DNA from: an uncultured Chitinophagaceae bacterium | GTDB taxonomy: Bacteria; Bacteroidota; Bacteroidia; Chitinophagales; Chitinophagaceae | Direction: 5' to 3' | NCBI GenBank assembly: GCA_936908745.1 | Contig: CAKZFX010000016.1 | Span: 124,001 to 188,000 of the forward strand | DNA: 64,000 nt | Shown here: in pieces, positions 7,522-17,421 of the stretch | Position numbering within the stretch: position 1 is the first letter of the stretch | How the letters are laid out: each line of letters opens with the position of its first letter | Position numbers and translations under genes: made by a program | Notes under the pieces: model-generated | Database searches by the model: none | What the model was told of the DNA's origin: nothing | Seen by the model: the letters and a program-made list of their open reading frames with translations, nothing else

Positions 7522-10500
7522 ATGAAGAGAATTCTCCTCTTATTTGTCCTTTTGTTGTCTGTTGTTTTCTATGGCCGTGCACAAACACTGCAAAAAGCAG
7601 ATGTTATGCAACTGGTTTCGGCCAATAGTGATGCAATAGGCATTACAAAAGAGCAGGTAGGCAAACTCAGGTTGAGCGCTGCCTATTCAGATGCAGGTAT
7701 ACAATATGTGTACCTTATCCAGACCGTTCAAAAAGTGCCGGTAAATCAACAGATGCTGGTGCTGGCTTTCAGGAACAGCAAACTGATTTCAAAAAGCGGC
7801 AGCTACAATGCTGACTTTGAGCAAAACAACGCTCCGGCAAGCCCGTCTAAAACTGCATCAGACGCTGTCAACCTGGCGTTCCTCGCTGCAAAAGTGCCGG
7901 CACCTGCTATTGGCAGTGGAACTTCAGTTGATGGAAATCCTGACAGGATCAACTACGGAAAACTGCCTGGTGTTACAGACAATGTAATTGCGCAACTCAT
8001 GTGGCAGCCGGTGATGCAACCAAAAACACTTGGTAATACATTCCCAATACAACGCGGGAAAACAGACCAGCCGGTGGGCCTGGAAAATAAAACAAATCCT
8101 TCCGGCATAACACGGGAAGGGACCACGGAGCTTGTCGAGCTGGGAACACCCCAAAACAATGGGAATAACCCGGGATCAGATCCACGTTTTGATCTTTCAA
8201 AAATTCCGGTTATTAAGGATAACAATGCTACAGGAACACCAGTACAAAATCAAAATATGGAGCAAGCCCTCCGGCTGGTTTGGCAGGTACAAGTTACCCC
8301 TGCCGGATCGTCGGACAACTGGCTCATACAAATAGATGCAACTACAGGGGCAGTTTTCAGTAAAACAAACCTGACAATTTATGAAACCGGTCATGAAGGC
8401 CACAATCATATTGATAATACCGGTGTGGTAAACAGGTTACAACGCCCTGGAAGGGTCAATGCACAAAATAACCTTCCTCCTCCTTCGGTTACTTCAGGTA
8501 CGTACAATGTAATCCCTTTATACTTTGAAAGTCCCAATCATACTCCATTTAAGGTGGTAACCAGTCCCTGGGAAAACGCAGGCGTGGGTAGCAATGCCAC
8601 CACGCATGGCTGGCATTATGATGGCACTACTAACTATGACAGCACAAGAGGTAACAACGTATCTGCATACCTTGACCTTCTGAGAAATAATACGCCGGGT
8701 GGAAATAATCGTATGGCACGGTCTGCAACGCCGAGCCCTTCTTTATCTTTTAACTTTCCACATGCGCCTGCTGATCCTGCTTCGTCTGAAGGAAACAGGA
8801 ATGTTGCATTGACCAACTTATTTTACTGGAACAATATCTTGCATGATATGACCTACCAGTATGGGTTTAATGAAGTAGGAGGTAACTTTCAGAATGATAA
8901 TATAGGACGTGGCGGCTCCGGCGATGATTATATGAGGGCTGAAGCACAGGATGCCAGTGGCACTAACAATGCAAACTATAATGGCTCGTTCTCCGATGGT
9001 ACTACACCAAGAATTCAGATGTTTTTATTTACTACCGGGGGTACAAAAAGTAATCTTACTGTAAACAGCCCTTCTGCTATAGCAGGCGACTATACTATGG
9101 TCGAAAGCAACTTTAGCAACGCAAACAAACTGATAAACGTAGGGCCGGTTACTGCCAGGGTAGTGTACTTTATGGATGCCAACGGTACTACCAACCAGGC
9201 ATGTACAGGACGACCTCTTAATGACGTTGATGGCAAAATTGCCCTTATAAACAGGGGTGGATGTGATTATGTTACAAAAGTAAAACAGGCGCAGGATGCC
9301 GGTGCGGTAGCAGTTATTGTTATCAACAATACAACGGGTGCACCGCTTGCGATGGGAGGGGCGGATAACCGTATTACCATACCTGCTGTTATGGTATCAG
9401 ATGTAGATGGCGCTAAACTGGTGGCACAGCTAAACAACAATGTAAATGCCACCCTTAGTGCTGTAAAATTGCCCGATAATGATGGCGACCTGGACAACGG
9501 GATTATTATACATGAATATGTACATGGTGTATCCAGTCGTATTACAGGCGGACCGGTTAAAGCCTCAACTTGTTTATCAAATGCTGAGCAGGGTGGAGAA
9601 GGCTGGAGCGACTACTATGCTTTAATGCTGACTACTGACTGGTCAAAAGCCACTGTTAATGACGGTGCTATCCCCCGCGGAGTAGGCACGTTTGCTTCAG
9701 GCGAACCAACTACAGGCGGAGGTATCCGGGAAGTTCCGTACTCTACTGATATGTCCGTTGATCCGTTGACTTATTCGCATGTGCAAACGGCTAATGGACA
9801 AGTACACAGGATAGGTACATTATGGTGTTCTGCTCTTTGGGATATGACCTGGGACATCATCCAGCAGGAAAATACGATTGAGGCCGACATGTATAAATAT
9901 GATGCGGCTAATAAAGGCGGCAATATGATCGCCTTCAAACTGGTACAGGAAGGCCTCCGGTTACAACCTTGTCAGCCCGGTTTTCTTGATGCAAGAGACG
10001 CTATTATACAAGCTGACATGAACCTGTATGGCGGTCGTCATGTGTGTACGATATGGAAAGCATTTGCAAGAAGGGGTATGGGCTATAGTGCAGTACAAGG
10101 TTCCAGTAATAGTATCTCCGACCAGGTACAGGCTTTTGACCTGCCTCCGGCAGCAAAATTTACCATGCAGCCTGCTGATGTTCTTCTTTGCGCAGGCGGC
10201 AGTGCCACTTTTACAGCAACAGCAACAGTGCCTATGAACCCTGTTACCTTCCAATGGGAAAAAAGCACCGATGGAGGTAATACATGGACGGCTGTTACAG
10301 GTGCAACCGGTATGAGCGTTACAATAAATCCTGTGACTACAGCTGACAATGGTGCGAAATTCCGCCTGGTAGCTACGTCTACGAATGCGTGTAACGCGGG
10401 TACGGTCGCAAGTAACATAGCTACGTTAACGGTTATTGCTACACCTGTTGGTGGCAGCTTGTCACCTGCTACTGCAGGCACCTGCGGTAGTGCAAGCAGC

Positions 10501-13500
10501 AGCGGAAGACTAACCTTATCAGGACACGCTGGATCGGTTATTCGTTGGGAACGGTCCACAAATGGTGGTACTTCCTGGACAAACATTGCAAACACCACTA
10601 CCACGCTTGACTACAACGTTACTGTAAATACAATGTACAGGGTGTTTGTGCAAGGCAGTGGTTGTGCTACAGGTGCCTACTCTTCTGTAGCTACGGTTTC
10701 GGTAAATACAACGGCTTCTTCTATGACTATTGTGGCCGATCCCGGTACAATGATTTGCGAAGGAGACCCCACAAAGCTGACCTTAATGGAAGGTGCAGCT
10801 GGTTCTGTGACAAACAATCCTACAGCAACAACACTTGCTGCAGTGGTAACATTCAACTTCCGTAACAACAATACATATTCTGTACTTATTACGGATATAT
10901 CAAGTATTGTAAACAACACAGGTCTTGCAGACAGTGTGTCGGTTTACTACAAGACTTCTGCAATCAATGGTGCGCCGGGTGCAATATCTCCGGCTAATGG
11001 CTGGAACCCGGTAGGTAACGCTACTATTACCGGTACTAACAGTATTCAGCCCTTTTTATCAGGAACTAGTTTAGTTGTTCCTGCAGGCGCTACTTATGGT
11101 TTCGCTGTGCAGGCCCTCAGGTCTAGTTCAGGTGCAGGAGACCTTGTTTATAACAATGGGTCCGGCAGTCAGACAATATCTTCTGCCGGTTGCGATTTGA
11201 TAACAGGACCTAATATTGGCTATGGCGGTACCAGCCCGATACCAGCTGCCCCGACTATTACAGTACGCAGATTTATCGGTTCTGTTCGCTTTACAGCGCT
11301 GACATCTTCAGTAAGCGGCGGCACATTCAGCTGGACGCCAGCTGCGGGGCTGAATGCTACTAACACAGCTATTGTGGCTGCATCACCAATGGTGAACACC
11401 ACGTATACAGCCACACACGATAATGGTGCTGGTTGTGTAAGAAAGGCTTCTGTAAGCATTACTGTTCTTAAGCGTCCTGCAATTACAAAACAACCTGTAA
11501 ATACCACGGCTTGTGAAAACTCAGATGTTTCATTTACAGTAGAAGCAACAGGAAATGGCCTTACTTATCAATGGGAAAGAAGTACAGACAACTGTATTAC
11601 CTATACCCCGATAACTGGAGCTACTGCTGCAAAACTGACCTTAAGCTCGTTGACTGTAGGTATGAATGGAAATGGCTTCCGTTGTAAAATTACAGGTACT
11701 TGCTCGCCGGTTATTACTACTAACTGTGCAATACTGACAATATCAGCCGGGCCAACTGTTGCTATTACACCTACGGGTACAATATGTGGCGGTCAGCAGG
11801 GTATCAGCGGAACACTGCTAAGCGTTGTCAATCCGCAAACTTCCAACCCTGATATTACATACACATGGACACCAGCGCAGGGCCTTTATACAGATAGCAG
11901 GGCTACTGTGCCATATGTTGCAGGCGCACAAGCCACTGCTGTGTACGCTGCACCTTCGGTACCTACTACCTACGCTGCAAATGCAACCTTTATCAGTACA
12001 GGTTGCACATCAAAAGCACAGGTAGCTGTGGTCAATACGCCGTCGCCTTTTATTACACAATTTGAATCGCCCATCTGTCTTGGCGGTGTGGCAAGATTGA
12101 TAAACAGGACACCCAATGCAACAAAACCGGTATGGAGTCCGGCTAACGGCTTATTTACAGATGCAAATGCAACAGTACCGTATATAGCCGGTTCGCAAAC
12201 AGATACCGTTTGGGCTAAACCTGCTACTGCGCCGGCGAGTGTTAATGTAAACATGAGCAGTCTTATACAGCCTAATACGCTTTTGCTAAGCAATAGAGGA
12301 ACCACGGGTGCCAGCACGGTAACCTTTAATATAAGGAACAACAACCTGTACCCCGTAACATTGAATGAAGTATATGGTATTATTTATCCTGCTCTTATCA
12401 CGATTGGTGAACTATGGTACAAACCACAGGCAATCAACGGGCCTACCGGTGCTATTTCAACAGCAAACGGATGGACCTCATTAGGTATAGTAGCTGTTCC
12501 GCCTGACAACAGTAACCTTAACCCTCAGCCTATCTTTACAGGGTTAACACAACAGATACCGGCCAATACCACTTTTGGTTTTGCTATAAGTTCAACATCA
12601 TTCCTTTCAGGTAATAGCGGTATTGTGATCAGCAACACAGGTGCCAATACTATAAGCTCCGCGGGTGCTGTTGACCTGATCAGTGCTCCGGGTGTTACTT
12701 ATGCAGGTGCTAGCCCTGCACCGGCAGAACCTGCTATCGCTGGTTACTACTTTGCGGGTGGCATAAAAATAACACCAGTGGTTTCACCGCCATGTACTGC
12801 CCCTGCAACAGCTAAGGCGATCAGTGTACATGCGCCTGTGACTATTACCTCGCAACCTGTAAGTACAGCTGCATGTAAAGACAAAGCAGCAACATTCACT
12901 ACAGTAACTACCGGCGATGCTGCTATGCACAACTGGAGAGTAAGTGCCAACGGTGGTCTTACATGGACAGACGTAGTTAACAATACACTGTACAGTGGCG
13001 CTAAAACAGCTACACTGATCATTACCGCGCCGCCATTGTCAATGACAGGATATCAATACAAAGACTCGATCACCACACCGGCTTGCGGAGGTATCGTGTC
13101 TAATACGGTTACACTTTCGGTAAACAACCTGCCTGCACCGGCAATCGTTTCATCCGATCTGACAATAACACCGGGACAAACAACCACTATTACAGCTACC
13201 AGCACACCTGCGGCAGCAGCCAATGGCTGGGCATGGACGCTGAATGGTACAGCTATCACCGGCTCGGGCAATACGCAAACTGTTGGTATTAACCAACTGG
13301 GTGTTTACCAGGCCAGGGTTATAGATGCCAATGGTTGTTCTGCATTGTCAAATGAACTGGTCATTGGAGCCGAAGGTTCAGACAGGCTTTGGATATATCC
13401 GAACCCTAACAATGGCGTGTTCAACGTACGACTGTACTTCGATAATACGCTGGTCTCCGACAGGAGAGTGGTGACGATCTACGATATGCTTGGTCAACGA

Positions 13501-13656
13501 GTGGCCAGACAGGAATTTGCGCTCACTAACCTGACGCCTCTTTACCTGGAAATGAAATTTGACATGAGCAAAATGGCAGCAGGAACCTACCTGCTGAAAG
13601 TAACAGACAGGTTCACTTCTAACAAAGCTTCAGGGCTTGTAGTGATCCAGCATTAA
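7522..13656 (+). CDS. Secreted M36 (fungalysin) metalloprotease with PA, Ig-like and T9SS sorting domains
   Basis: A 2044-residue exported protease. A signal peptide (ends near YGRAQT) is followed by a fungalysin/thermolysin-type propeptide region (about 20-290). The M36 catalytic domain (about 430-870) contains LFYWNNILHDMTYQYGF, the zinc motif HEYVH at 664-668 and the third ligand in GEGWSD (Glu693). A protease-associated (PA) domain is inserted at about 565-645 (INRGGCDYVTKVKQAQDAGA). After about 875 come Ig-like beta domains (FQWEKSTDGGNTW and QWERSTDNCITY), and two copies of a roughly 160-residue module (about 1102-1260 and 1573-1755). The last 90 residues (IYPNPNNGVFNVRLYF onward) form a T9SS type A sorting domain, so the protein is expected to pass the outer membrane through the type IX system. 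Likely role: digestion of external protein. It is monocistronic, with two terminators behind it. Confidence 0.93.
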   Translation: MKRILLLFVLLLSVVFYGRAQTLQKADVMQLVSANSDAIGITKEQVGKLRLSAAYSDAGIQYVYLIQTVQKVPVNQQMLVLAFRNSKLISKSGSYNADFEQNNAPASPSKTASDAVNLAFLAAKVPAPAIGSGTSVDGNPDRINYGKLPGVTDNVIAQLMWQPVMQPKTLGNTFPIQRGKTDQPVGLENKTNPSGITREGTTELVELGTPQNNGNNPGSDPRFDLSKIPVIKDNNATGTPVQNQNMEQALRLVWQVQVTPAGSSDNWLIQIDATTGAVFSKTNLTIYETGHEGHNHIDNTGVVNRLQRPGRVNAQNNLPPPSVTSGTYNVIPLYFESPNHTPFKVVTSPWENAGVGSNATTHGWHYDGTTNYDSTRGNNVSAYLDLLRNNTPGGNNRMARSATPSPSLSFNFPHAPADPASSEGNRNVALTNLFYWNNILHDMTYQYGFNEVGGNFQNDNIGRGGSGDDYMRAEAQDASGTNNANYNGSFSDGTTPRIQMFLFTTGGTKSNLTVNSPSAIAGDYTMVESNFSNANKLINVGPVTARVVYFMDANGTTNQACTGRPLNDVDGKIALINRGGCDYVTKVKQAQDAGAVAVIVINNTTGAPLAMGGADNRITIPAVMVSDVDGAKLVAQLNNNVNATLSAVKLPDNDGDLDNGIIIHEYVHGVSSRITGGPVKASTCLSNAEQGGEGWSDYYALMLTTDWSKATVNDGAIPRGVGTFASGEPTTGGGIREVPYSTDMSVDPLTYSHVQTANGQVHRIGTLWCSALWDMTWDIIQQENTIEADMYKYDAANKGGNMIAFKLVQEGLRLQPCQPGFLDARDAIIQADMNLYGGRHVCTIWKAFARRGMGYSAVQGSSNSISDQVQAFDLPPAAKFTMQPADVLLCAGGSATFTATATVPMNPVTFQWEKSTDGGNTWTAVTGATGMSVTINPVTTADNGAKFRLVATSTNACNAGTVASNIATLTVIATPVGGSLSPATAGTCGSASSSGRLTLSGHAGSVIRWERSTNGGTSWTNIANTTTTLDYNVTVNTMYRVFVQGSGCATGAYSSVATVSVNTTASSMTIVADPGTMICEGDPTKLTLMEGAAGSVTNNPTATTLAAVVTFNFRNNNTYSVLITDISSIVNNTGLADSVSVYYKTSAINGAPGAISPANGWNPVGNATITGTNSIQPFLSGTSLVVPAGATYGFAVQALRSSSGAGDLVYNNGSGSQTISSAGCDLITGPNIGYGGTSPIPAAPTITVRRFIGSVRFTALTSSVSGGTFSWTPAAGLNATNTAIVAASPMVNTTYTATHDNGAGCVRKASVSITVLKRPAITKQPVNTTACENSDVSFTVEATGNGLTYQWERSTDNCITYTPITGATAAKLTLSSLTVGMNGNGFRCKITGTCSPVITTNCAILTISAGPTVAITPTGTICGGQQGISGTLLSVVNPQTSNPDITYTWTPAQGLYTDSRATVPYVAGAQATAVYAAPSVPTTYAANATFISTGCTSKAQVAVVNTPSPFITQFESPICLGGVARLINRTPNATKPVWSPANGLFTDANATVPYIAGSQTDTVWAKPATAPASVNVNMSSLIQPNTLLLSNRGTTGASTVTFNIRNNNLYPVTLNEVYGIIYPALITIGELWYKPQAINGPTGAISTANGWTSLGIVAVPPDNSNLNPQPIFTGLTQQIPANTTFGFAISSTSFLSGNSGIVISNTGANTISSAGAVDLISAPGVTYAGASPAPAEPAIAGYYFAGGIKITPVVSPPCTAPATAKAISVHAPVTITSQPVSTAACKDKAATFTTVTTGDAAMHNWRVSANGGLTWTDVVNNTLYSGAKTATLIITAPPLSMTGYQYKDSITTPACGGIVSNTVTLSVNNLPAPAIVSSDLTITPGQTTTITATSTPAAAANGWAWTLNGTAITGSGNTQTVGINQLGVYQARVIDANGCSALSNELVIGAEGSDRLWIYPNPNNGVFNVRLYFDNTLVSDRRVVTIYDMLGQRVARQEFALTNLTPLYLEMKFDMSKMAAGTYLLKVTDRFTSNKASGLVVIQH

Positions 13657-13684
13657 AACGGGACTAAACACAGTATACCGTAAA

Positions 13685-13716
13685 AGAGGTTGTCTTTCGA
13701 CAACCTCTTTTTTTAT
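13685..13716 (+). terminator. Terminator of the M36 protease gene
   Basis: Perfect 10-bp stem AGAGGTTGTC/GACAACCTCT with a TTTC loop and a T-run, 29 bp after the stop. Confidence 0.92.
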
Positions 13717-13744
13717 ATGCATTTATTGCCCTTGATAACTAAAG

Positions 13745-13780
13745 AGGCTGTCTCGTGTAATACGGGGCAGCCTTTTTTTA
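13745..13780 (+). terminator. Second tandem terminator
   Basis: AGGCTG/CAGCCT outer stem with an inner CTCGT/ACGGG pairing and seven or more T residues. It backs up the previous terminator and directly precedes a heptanucleotide array. Confidence 0.8.
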
Positions 13781-13828
13781 GTCGGTAGTCCAGGCTCTTT
13801 ACTCCCGCCTCCTGACTCTAAACTATTC
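13780..13828. repeat. Heptanucleotide array, AGTC/ACTC-type x7
   Basis: Cores AGTC, AGTC, GCTC, ACTC, CCTC, ACTC and ACTA start at 13780, 13787, 13794, 13801, 13808, 13815 and 13822; the 7-bp phase is exact although the core is degenerate. Confidence 0.8.
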
Positions 13829-13852
13829 CGTACTTTTAAACAAACCTTTACC

Positions 13853-14605
13853 ATGAAGCTCATTCTTGCTTTCTTACTTGCAATAAGCGGCAGCGCCATA
13901 TCGCAACAGGTTCCCGTATTTCCCGAAGGGGCTGAAAAGCTGAACACCAAACTGCTGTCAGCTATCAATACCCGGCATACGGGCTGGGTAAAGGCCGAAG
14001 CTGCAAAAATGAGAGACAAACAATCCTCGCCGGTCGAAGCCACTTCTGTTGCCGCCAACTATGGCCAGCTCAACAAAATGCAGGGTACTGATATTGACGC
14101 CCTTGCTTTTCTTGTGCTGATGCAGGCTGCCAAATCTGCACAGGAAGATGTAAAAGCAGTGATGGCAAGTGTAAAAGCTGTCAATGCCACCAAGGCAAAA
14201 ATGAGGGAAACAAAAGAGGCAAGGCAAAAGCTGGCAGCCAATGAAGACGTGGCAAAACTGGAGGCAGGCGAATCCAGTGCTGCGCTGGGCGCTGCAGACA
14301 TAGGGGAGGATGACGGCAAAACAAGAGGCACTAAAAAAACAACCAAAAAAACAATTGACTCGCTCTATAGGACTATTGGTTTTAAATCAAGGATCACCCA
14401 ATTCACCGTCCGCACCCGAAAAGACCTCGACACACAGATAAAACAGATCCAAAATGACATTGACAACCTCGAACAAATGAGTGAAACCCAAACCCTGCGC
14501 CTGCAAATGGCCATGGACAGGCTTAGCAAAATGACGAGCACTCTTTCCAACCTCCAGGAAAAGATCAGCGGCTCCGCCGAAGCTATCGCTAACAACCTGA
14601 AGTGA
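13853..14605 (+). CDS. Secreted coiled-coil protein of unknown function
   Basis: A 250-residue protein with a signal peptide (MKLILAFLLAISGSAISQQ). The remainder is rich in Lys, Glu, Ala and Gln and predicted largely helical; the C-terminal part (about 180-245: RKDLDTQIKQIQNDIDNLEQ and following) has clear heptad spacing of a coiled coil. A short basic, low-complexity linker TRGTKKTTKKT lies near residue 160. I do not recognise a family; a periplasmic structural or adaptor role is only a guess. It sits between the protease terminators and dnaK. A heptanucleotide array starts exactly at the last base of its stop codon. Confidence 0.7.
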   Translation: MKLILAFLLAISGSAISQQVPVFPEGAEKLNTKLLSAINTRHTGWVKAEAAKMRDKQSSPVEATSVAANYGQLNKMQGTDIDALAFLVLMQAAKSAQEDVKAVMASVKAVNATKAKMRETKEARQKLAANEDVAKLEAGESSAALGAADIGEDDGKTRGTKKTTKKTIDSLYRTIGFKSRITQFTVRTRKDLDTQIKQIQNDIDNLEQMSETQTLRLQMAMDRLSKMTSTLSNLQEKISGSAEAIANNLK

Positions 14606-14653
14606 GTCTTTAGTCGATAGTCAGTAGTCAAGAGTCCAGAGTCCAGAGTCAGA
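14605..14653. repeat. Heptanucleotide array, AGTCnnn x7
   Basis: AGTC at 14605, 14612, 14619, 14626, 14633, 14640 and 14647 with no interruption. It begins at the A of the upstream gene's TGA stop. Confidence 0.93.
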
Positions 14654-14688
14654 CGCTCAACTTTTAAACCCTCACCTCATGTCTCGAA

Positions 14689-14750
14689 ACTCACGACTCT
14701 CCCAAACCCCATTCTCCACTATCCATTCTCCATTCCCGACTCCAAAACCT
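14689..14750. repeat. Heptanucleotide arrays, ACTC then CCATTCT units
   Basis: Two ACTC cores (14689, 14696) are followed by CCATTCT, CCACTAT, CCATTCT, CCATTCC and CGACTCC at 14709, 14716, 14723, 14730 and 14737. This is a second heptamer type in the same spacer as the AGTC array. The spacer between the coiled-coil gene and dnaK (14606-14879) otherwise holds only the short dnaK leader. Confidence 0.85.
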
Positions 14751-14879
14751 CCCGACTGATCAATCCTTTGAGAAAAGACTGACAATTTTGCATTCCCGCC
14801 GCCCCGGCACAATGATTGACAATCAACTGTCGTCTGCCCGGCCCAAAGGAGGGCGACACTAAAAAAGGAAAAATAAACT

Positions 14880-16787
14880 ATGGGAAAAATTATTGGGATA
14901 GACTTAGGAACCACCAACAGCTGTGTGGCTGTTATGGAAGGCAATGAGCCGGTGGTAATTGCCAATGATGAAGGCCGTCGCACGACGCCTTCCGTTGTGG
15001 CTTTTTTGAAAAATGGCGAGCGCAAAGTAGGCGATCCGGCCAAGCGACAGGCCATCACCAACCCGCAAAACACGATCAGCTCCGTAAAGCGTTTTATGGG
15101 CCGTCAATTTGGCGAGGTGACCGAAGAGATCAGCCATTGGAGCTACAAAGTGGCAAAAGGTGACAACAATACAGTTCGTATTGACATAGATGGCAGGCTC
15201 TATACGCCGCAGGAAATCTCGGCCATGGTACTGCAAAAAATGAAAAAAACGGCCGAAGACTATCTTGGCCAGGAAGTAAACGAAGCGGTGATCACCGTTC
15301 CGGCTTACTTCAATGATGCACAGCGCCAGGCTACCAAAGAGGCAGGCGAAATCGCCGGTCTCAATGTACGCCGTATTGTAAATGAGCCTACAGCCGCTGC
15401 GCTGGCTTATGGCCTTGATAAAGGCAAACACGACCAGAAAATCGCTGTATTCGACCTTGGTGGCGGTACGTTCGATATCTCTGTACTGGAGCTGGGCGAT
15501 GGTGTATTTGAAGTAAAATCCACCAATGGTGATACCCACCTCGGTGGTGATGACTTTGATAAAGTGATCATGGATTGGCTGGCCGATGAATTCAAAAGCG
15601 ACGAAGCCATCGACCTGCGAAAAGACCCAATGGCCCTGCAACGCCTGAAAGAAGCAGCCGAAAAAGCAAAAATCGAACTGTCTTCTTCTTCCGAAACGGA
15701 GATCAACCTGCCTTACATTACGGCGGTGGATGGTGTGCCGAAGCACCTGGTAAAAAAACTGAGCCGTGCCAAATTTGAACAACTGGCCGACAACCTGTTT
15801 GCCCGTTGCCTCAAACCTTGCGAGGCGGCCCTGAAAGATGCGGGCATGAATGCTTCGCAAATTGATGAAGTCATCCTCGTGGGTGGTAGCACACGTATCC
15901 CCAAAGTGCAGGAAATAGTAGAAAAATTCTTTGGCAAAAAGCCAAACAAAGGGGTGAACCCTGATGAAGTGGTGGCCATCGGCGCTGCTATCCAGGGTGC
16001 GGTATTGACGGGTGAGGTAAAAGATGTGTTGCTGCTCGACGTTACACCGCTTTCACTCGGTATCGAAACAATGGGCGGGGTGATGACACGGTTGATTGAC
16101 TCCAACACCACCATACCTACCAAAAAATCAGAAACATTCTCTACGGCGAGTGATAACCAGCCGGGCGTGCAGATACACGTACTGCAGGGCGAACGTACCT
16201 TGAGCAAAGACAACAAAAGCCTCGGTATGTTCAACCTCGATGATATTCCGCCAGCGCCTCGTGGTGTGCCGCAGATTGAAGTAACGTTCGACATTGATGC
16301 CAACGGTATTCTTCATGTAACGGCCAAGGATAAAGGCACCGGCAAAGAGCAGCGCATCCATATCGAAGCGGGTAGCGGGCTGAGCAAAGACGAAGTGGAA
16401 AAAATGAAAGCCGAAGCCCGTGCCAACGAAGCAACGGACAAAGCAGAGCGGGAAAAAGTGGACAAGCTCAACCAGGCCGACAGCCTCGTATTCCAGACAG
16501 AAAAACAACTGAAAGAATACGGTGATAAAATACCGGCTGATAAAAAAGCGACCATTGAGCAGGCGGCCGAAAAACTGAAAGAAGCCCACAAGGCGCAGGA
16601 CATTGCAGCCATTGATACCCACTTTGCGGCCCTCAATGCAGCATGGACAGCAGCCAGCGAGGATATGTATAAAAACACACAGGATGGCGGCCAGCCCGGT
16701 GCTGATGCCGGAGCGCAACAGCCCAACGCAGGTGGCGCAGGTTCTGCCGATGATGTTACCGATGTTCCTTACGAGGAAGTGAAGTAA
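14880..16787 (+). CDS. dnaK: Molecular chaperone DnaK (Hsp70)
   Basis: ATP-dependent cytoplasmic Hsp70 chaperone, 635 residues, full length. The nucleotide-binding domain shows IGIDLGTTNSCVAV (about 4-17), FDLGGGTFDISVL (about 195-207) and the third Hsp70 signature VILVGGSTRIPKVQ (about 332-345). The beta substrate-binding domain, helical lid and acidic tail DVPYEEVK (a C-terminal EEVK-type end) follow. The tail before it is Gly/Ala/Gln-rich. No grpE or dnaJ gene is adjacent. A CIRCE-type operator (TTAGCACTC-N9-GAGTGCTAA) was looked for in the leader and not found, so heat regulation, if any, uses another mechanism. A GAAA-loop terminator follows. Confidence 0.98.
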   Translation: MGKIIGIDLGTTNSCVAVMEGNEPVVIANDEGRRTTPSVVAFLKNGERKVGDPAKRQAITNPQNTISSVKRFMGRQFGEVTEEISHWSYKVAKGDNNTVRIDIDGRLYTPQEISAMVLQKMKKTAEDYLGQEVNEAVITVPAYFNDAQRQATKEAGEIAGLNVRRIVNEPTAAALAYGLDKGKHDQKIAVFDLGGGTFDISVLELGDGVFEVKSTNGDTHLGGDDFDKVIMDWLADEFKSDEAIDLRKDPMALQRLKEAAEKAKIELSSSSETEINLPYITAVDGVPKHLVKKLSRAKFEQLADNLFARCLKPCEAALKDAGMNASQIDEVILVGGSTRIPKVQEIVEKFFGKKPNKGVNPDEVVAIGAAIQGAVLTGEVKDVLLLDVTPLSLGIETMGGVMTRLIDSNTTIPTKKSETFSTASDNQPGVQIHVLQGERTLSKDNKSLGMFNLDDIPPAPRGVPQIEVTFDIDANGILHVTAKDKGTGKEQRIHIEAGSGLSKDEVEKMKAEARANEATDKAEREKVDKLNQADSLVFQTEKQLKEYGDKIPADKKATIEQAAEKLKEAHKAQDIAAIDTHFAALNAAWTAASEDMYKNTQDGGQPGADAGAQQPNAGGAGSADDVTDVPYEEVK

Positions 16788-16847
16788 CCTTACAAAAGGA
16801 ATCCGTTAAAACACGGATTGTTTAAAAAAACAATAATCCAGATATTG

Positions 16848-16876
16848 AAGCCCTCACGGAAACGTGGGGGCTTTTC
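16848..16876 (+). terminator. dnaK terminator
   Basis: Stem AAGCCCTCACG/CGTGGGGGCTT with a GAAA tetraloop, followed by TTTTC. Confidence 0.85.
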
Positions 16877-16955
16877 TGTTATATTTCTAAAAGTTGTATT
16901 TCAGTTTACTATTTATAATAAGATATTGTGTAATTATTCCAGCAAGATAAGATTA

Positions 16956-17418
16956 TTAAAGTTCTTTAAACTCATATAGAATGAAGCTTTCCAACTTTAG
17001 AGGCTTCTTTAGAATATCATCACAATAGCTTATAAAAATATAGTCAGGCTTTTCCTCATAGTCGTATATGTAGAATGTAATATGAACAAATTTGTTATCA
17101 ACACTCGAAGAGTAGCTAATTGATTGCCTCGAGTCTTTATGCTCATAAGAAGTGCTTGAAACCGTCGCATTTTTTATATAAAAAAATTCAGGGACATCAA
17201 TAGTTACATACTTTGTATGTCCTAAGTTGTTATTACTTAAGATAACAACCCCATCTTTATACTGATCATCTTTATATACCCCTGGTGTTTTTGTGCCTCT
17301 TTTTTGCTTTTGCAGTTACAAAATTTACCTCATTGGATATCCAGGCAGGAGGTGAGACTGTTTGTGCAAATGAAGTTATGCTTGTAAAAGCCGAAAAAAA
17401 TACTATTAATATTTTCAT
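16956..17418 (-). pseudogene. Frameshifted gene for a small secreted protein
   Basis: From ATG 17418 the frame reads MKILIVFFSAFTSITSFAQT (a signal peptide), continues to a run of six A residues (plus-strand T6 at 17300-17305) and stops after 47 codons. Removing one A restores an open frame (KRGTKTPGVYKDDQYKDG and onward) for a total near 153 residues ending in ILYEFKELstop at 16956. The combined protein is a small exported, Tyr/Ser/Lys-rich protein of unknown family. The indel could be a true mutation, phase variation at the homopolymer, or a sequencing error. Three bases separate it from the next minus-strand gene, so they share a transcript. Confidence 0.7.
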
Positions 17419-17421
17419 TTG

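Noticed and set aside
10083..10604. Minus-strand open frames inside the M36 protease gene
   Set aside because: They lie entirely opposite a strongly supported coding frame and show Ala/Val/Thr-rich composition expected of antisense frames.
14904..15860. Long minus-strand open frame opposite dnaK (318 codons)
   Set aside because: It is the antisense shadow of dnaK codon bias; its translation has no domain or start context.
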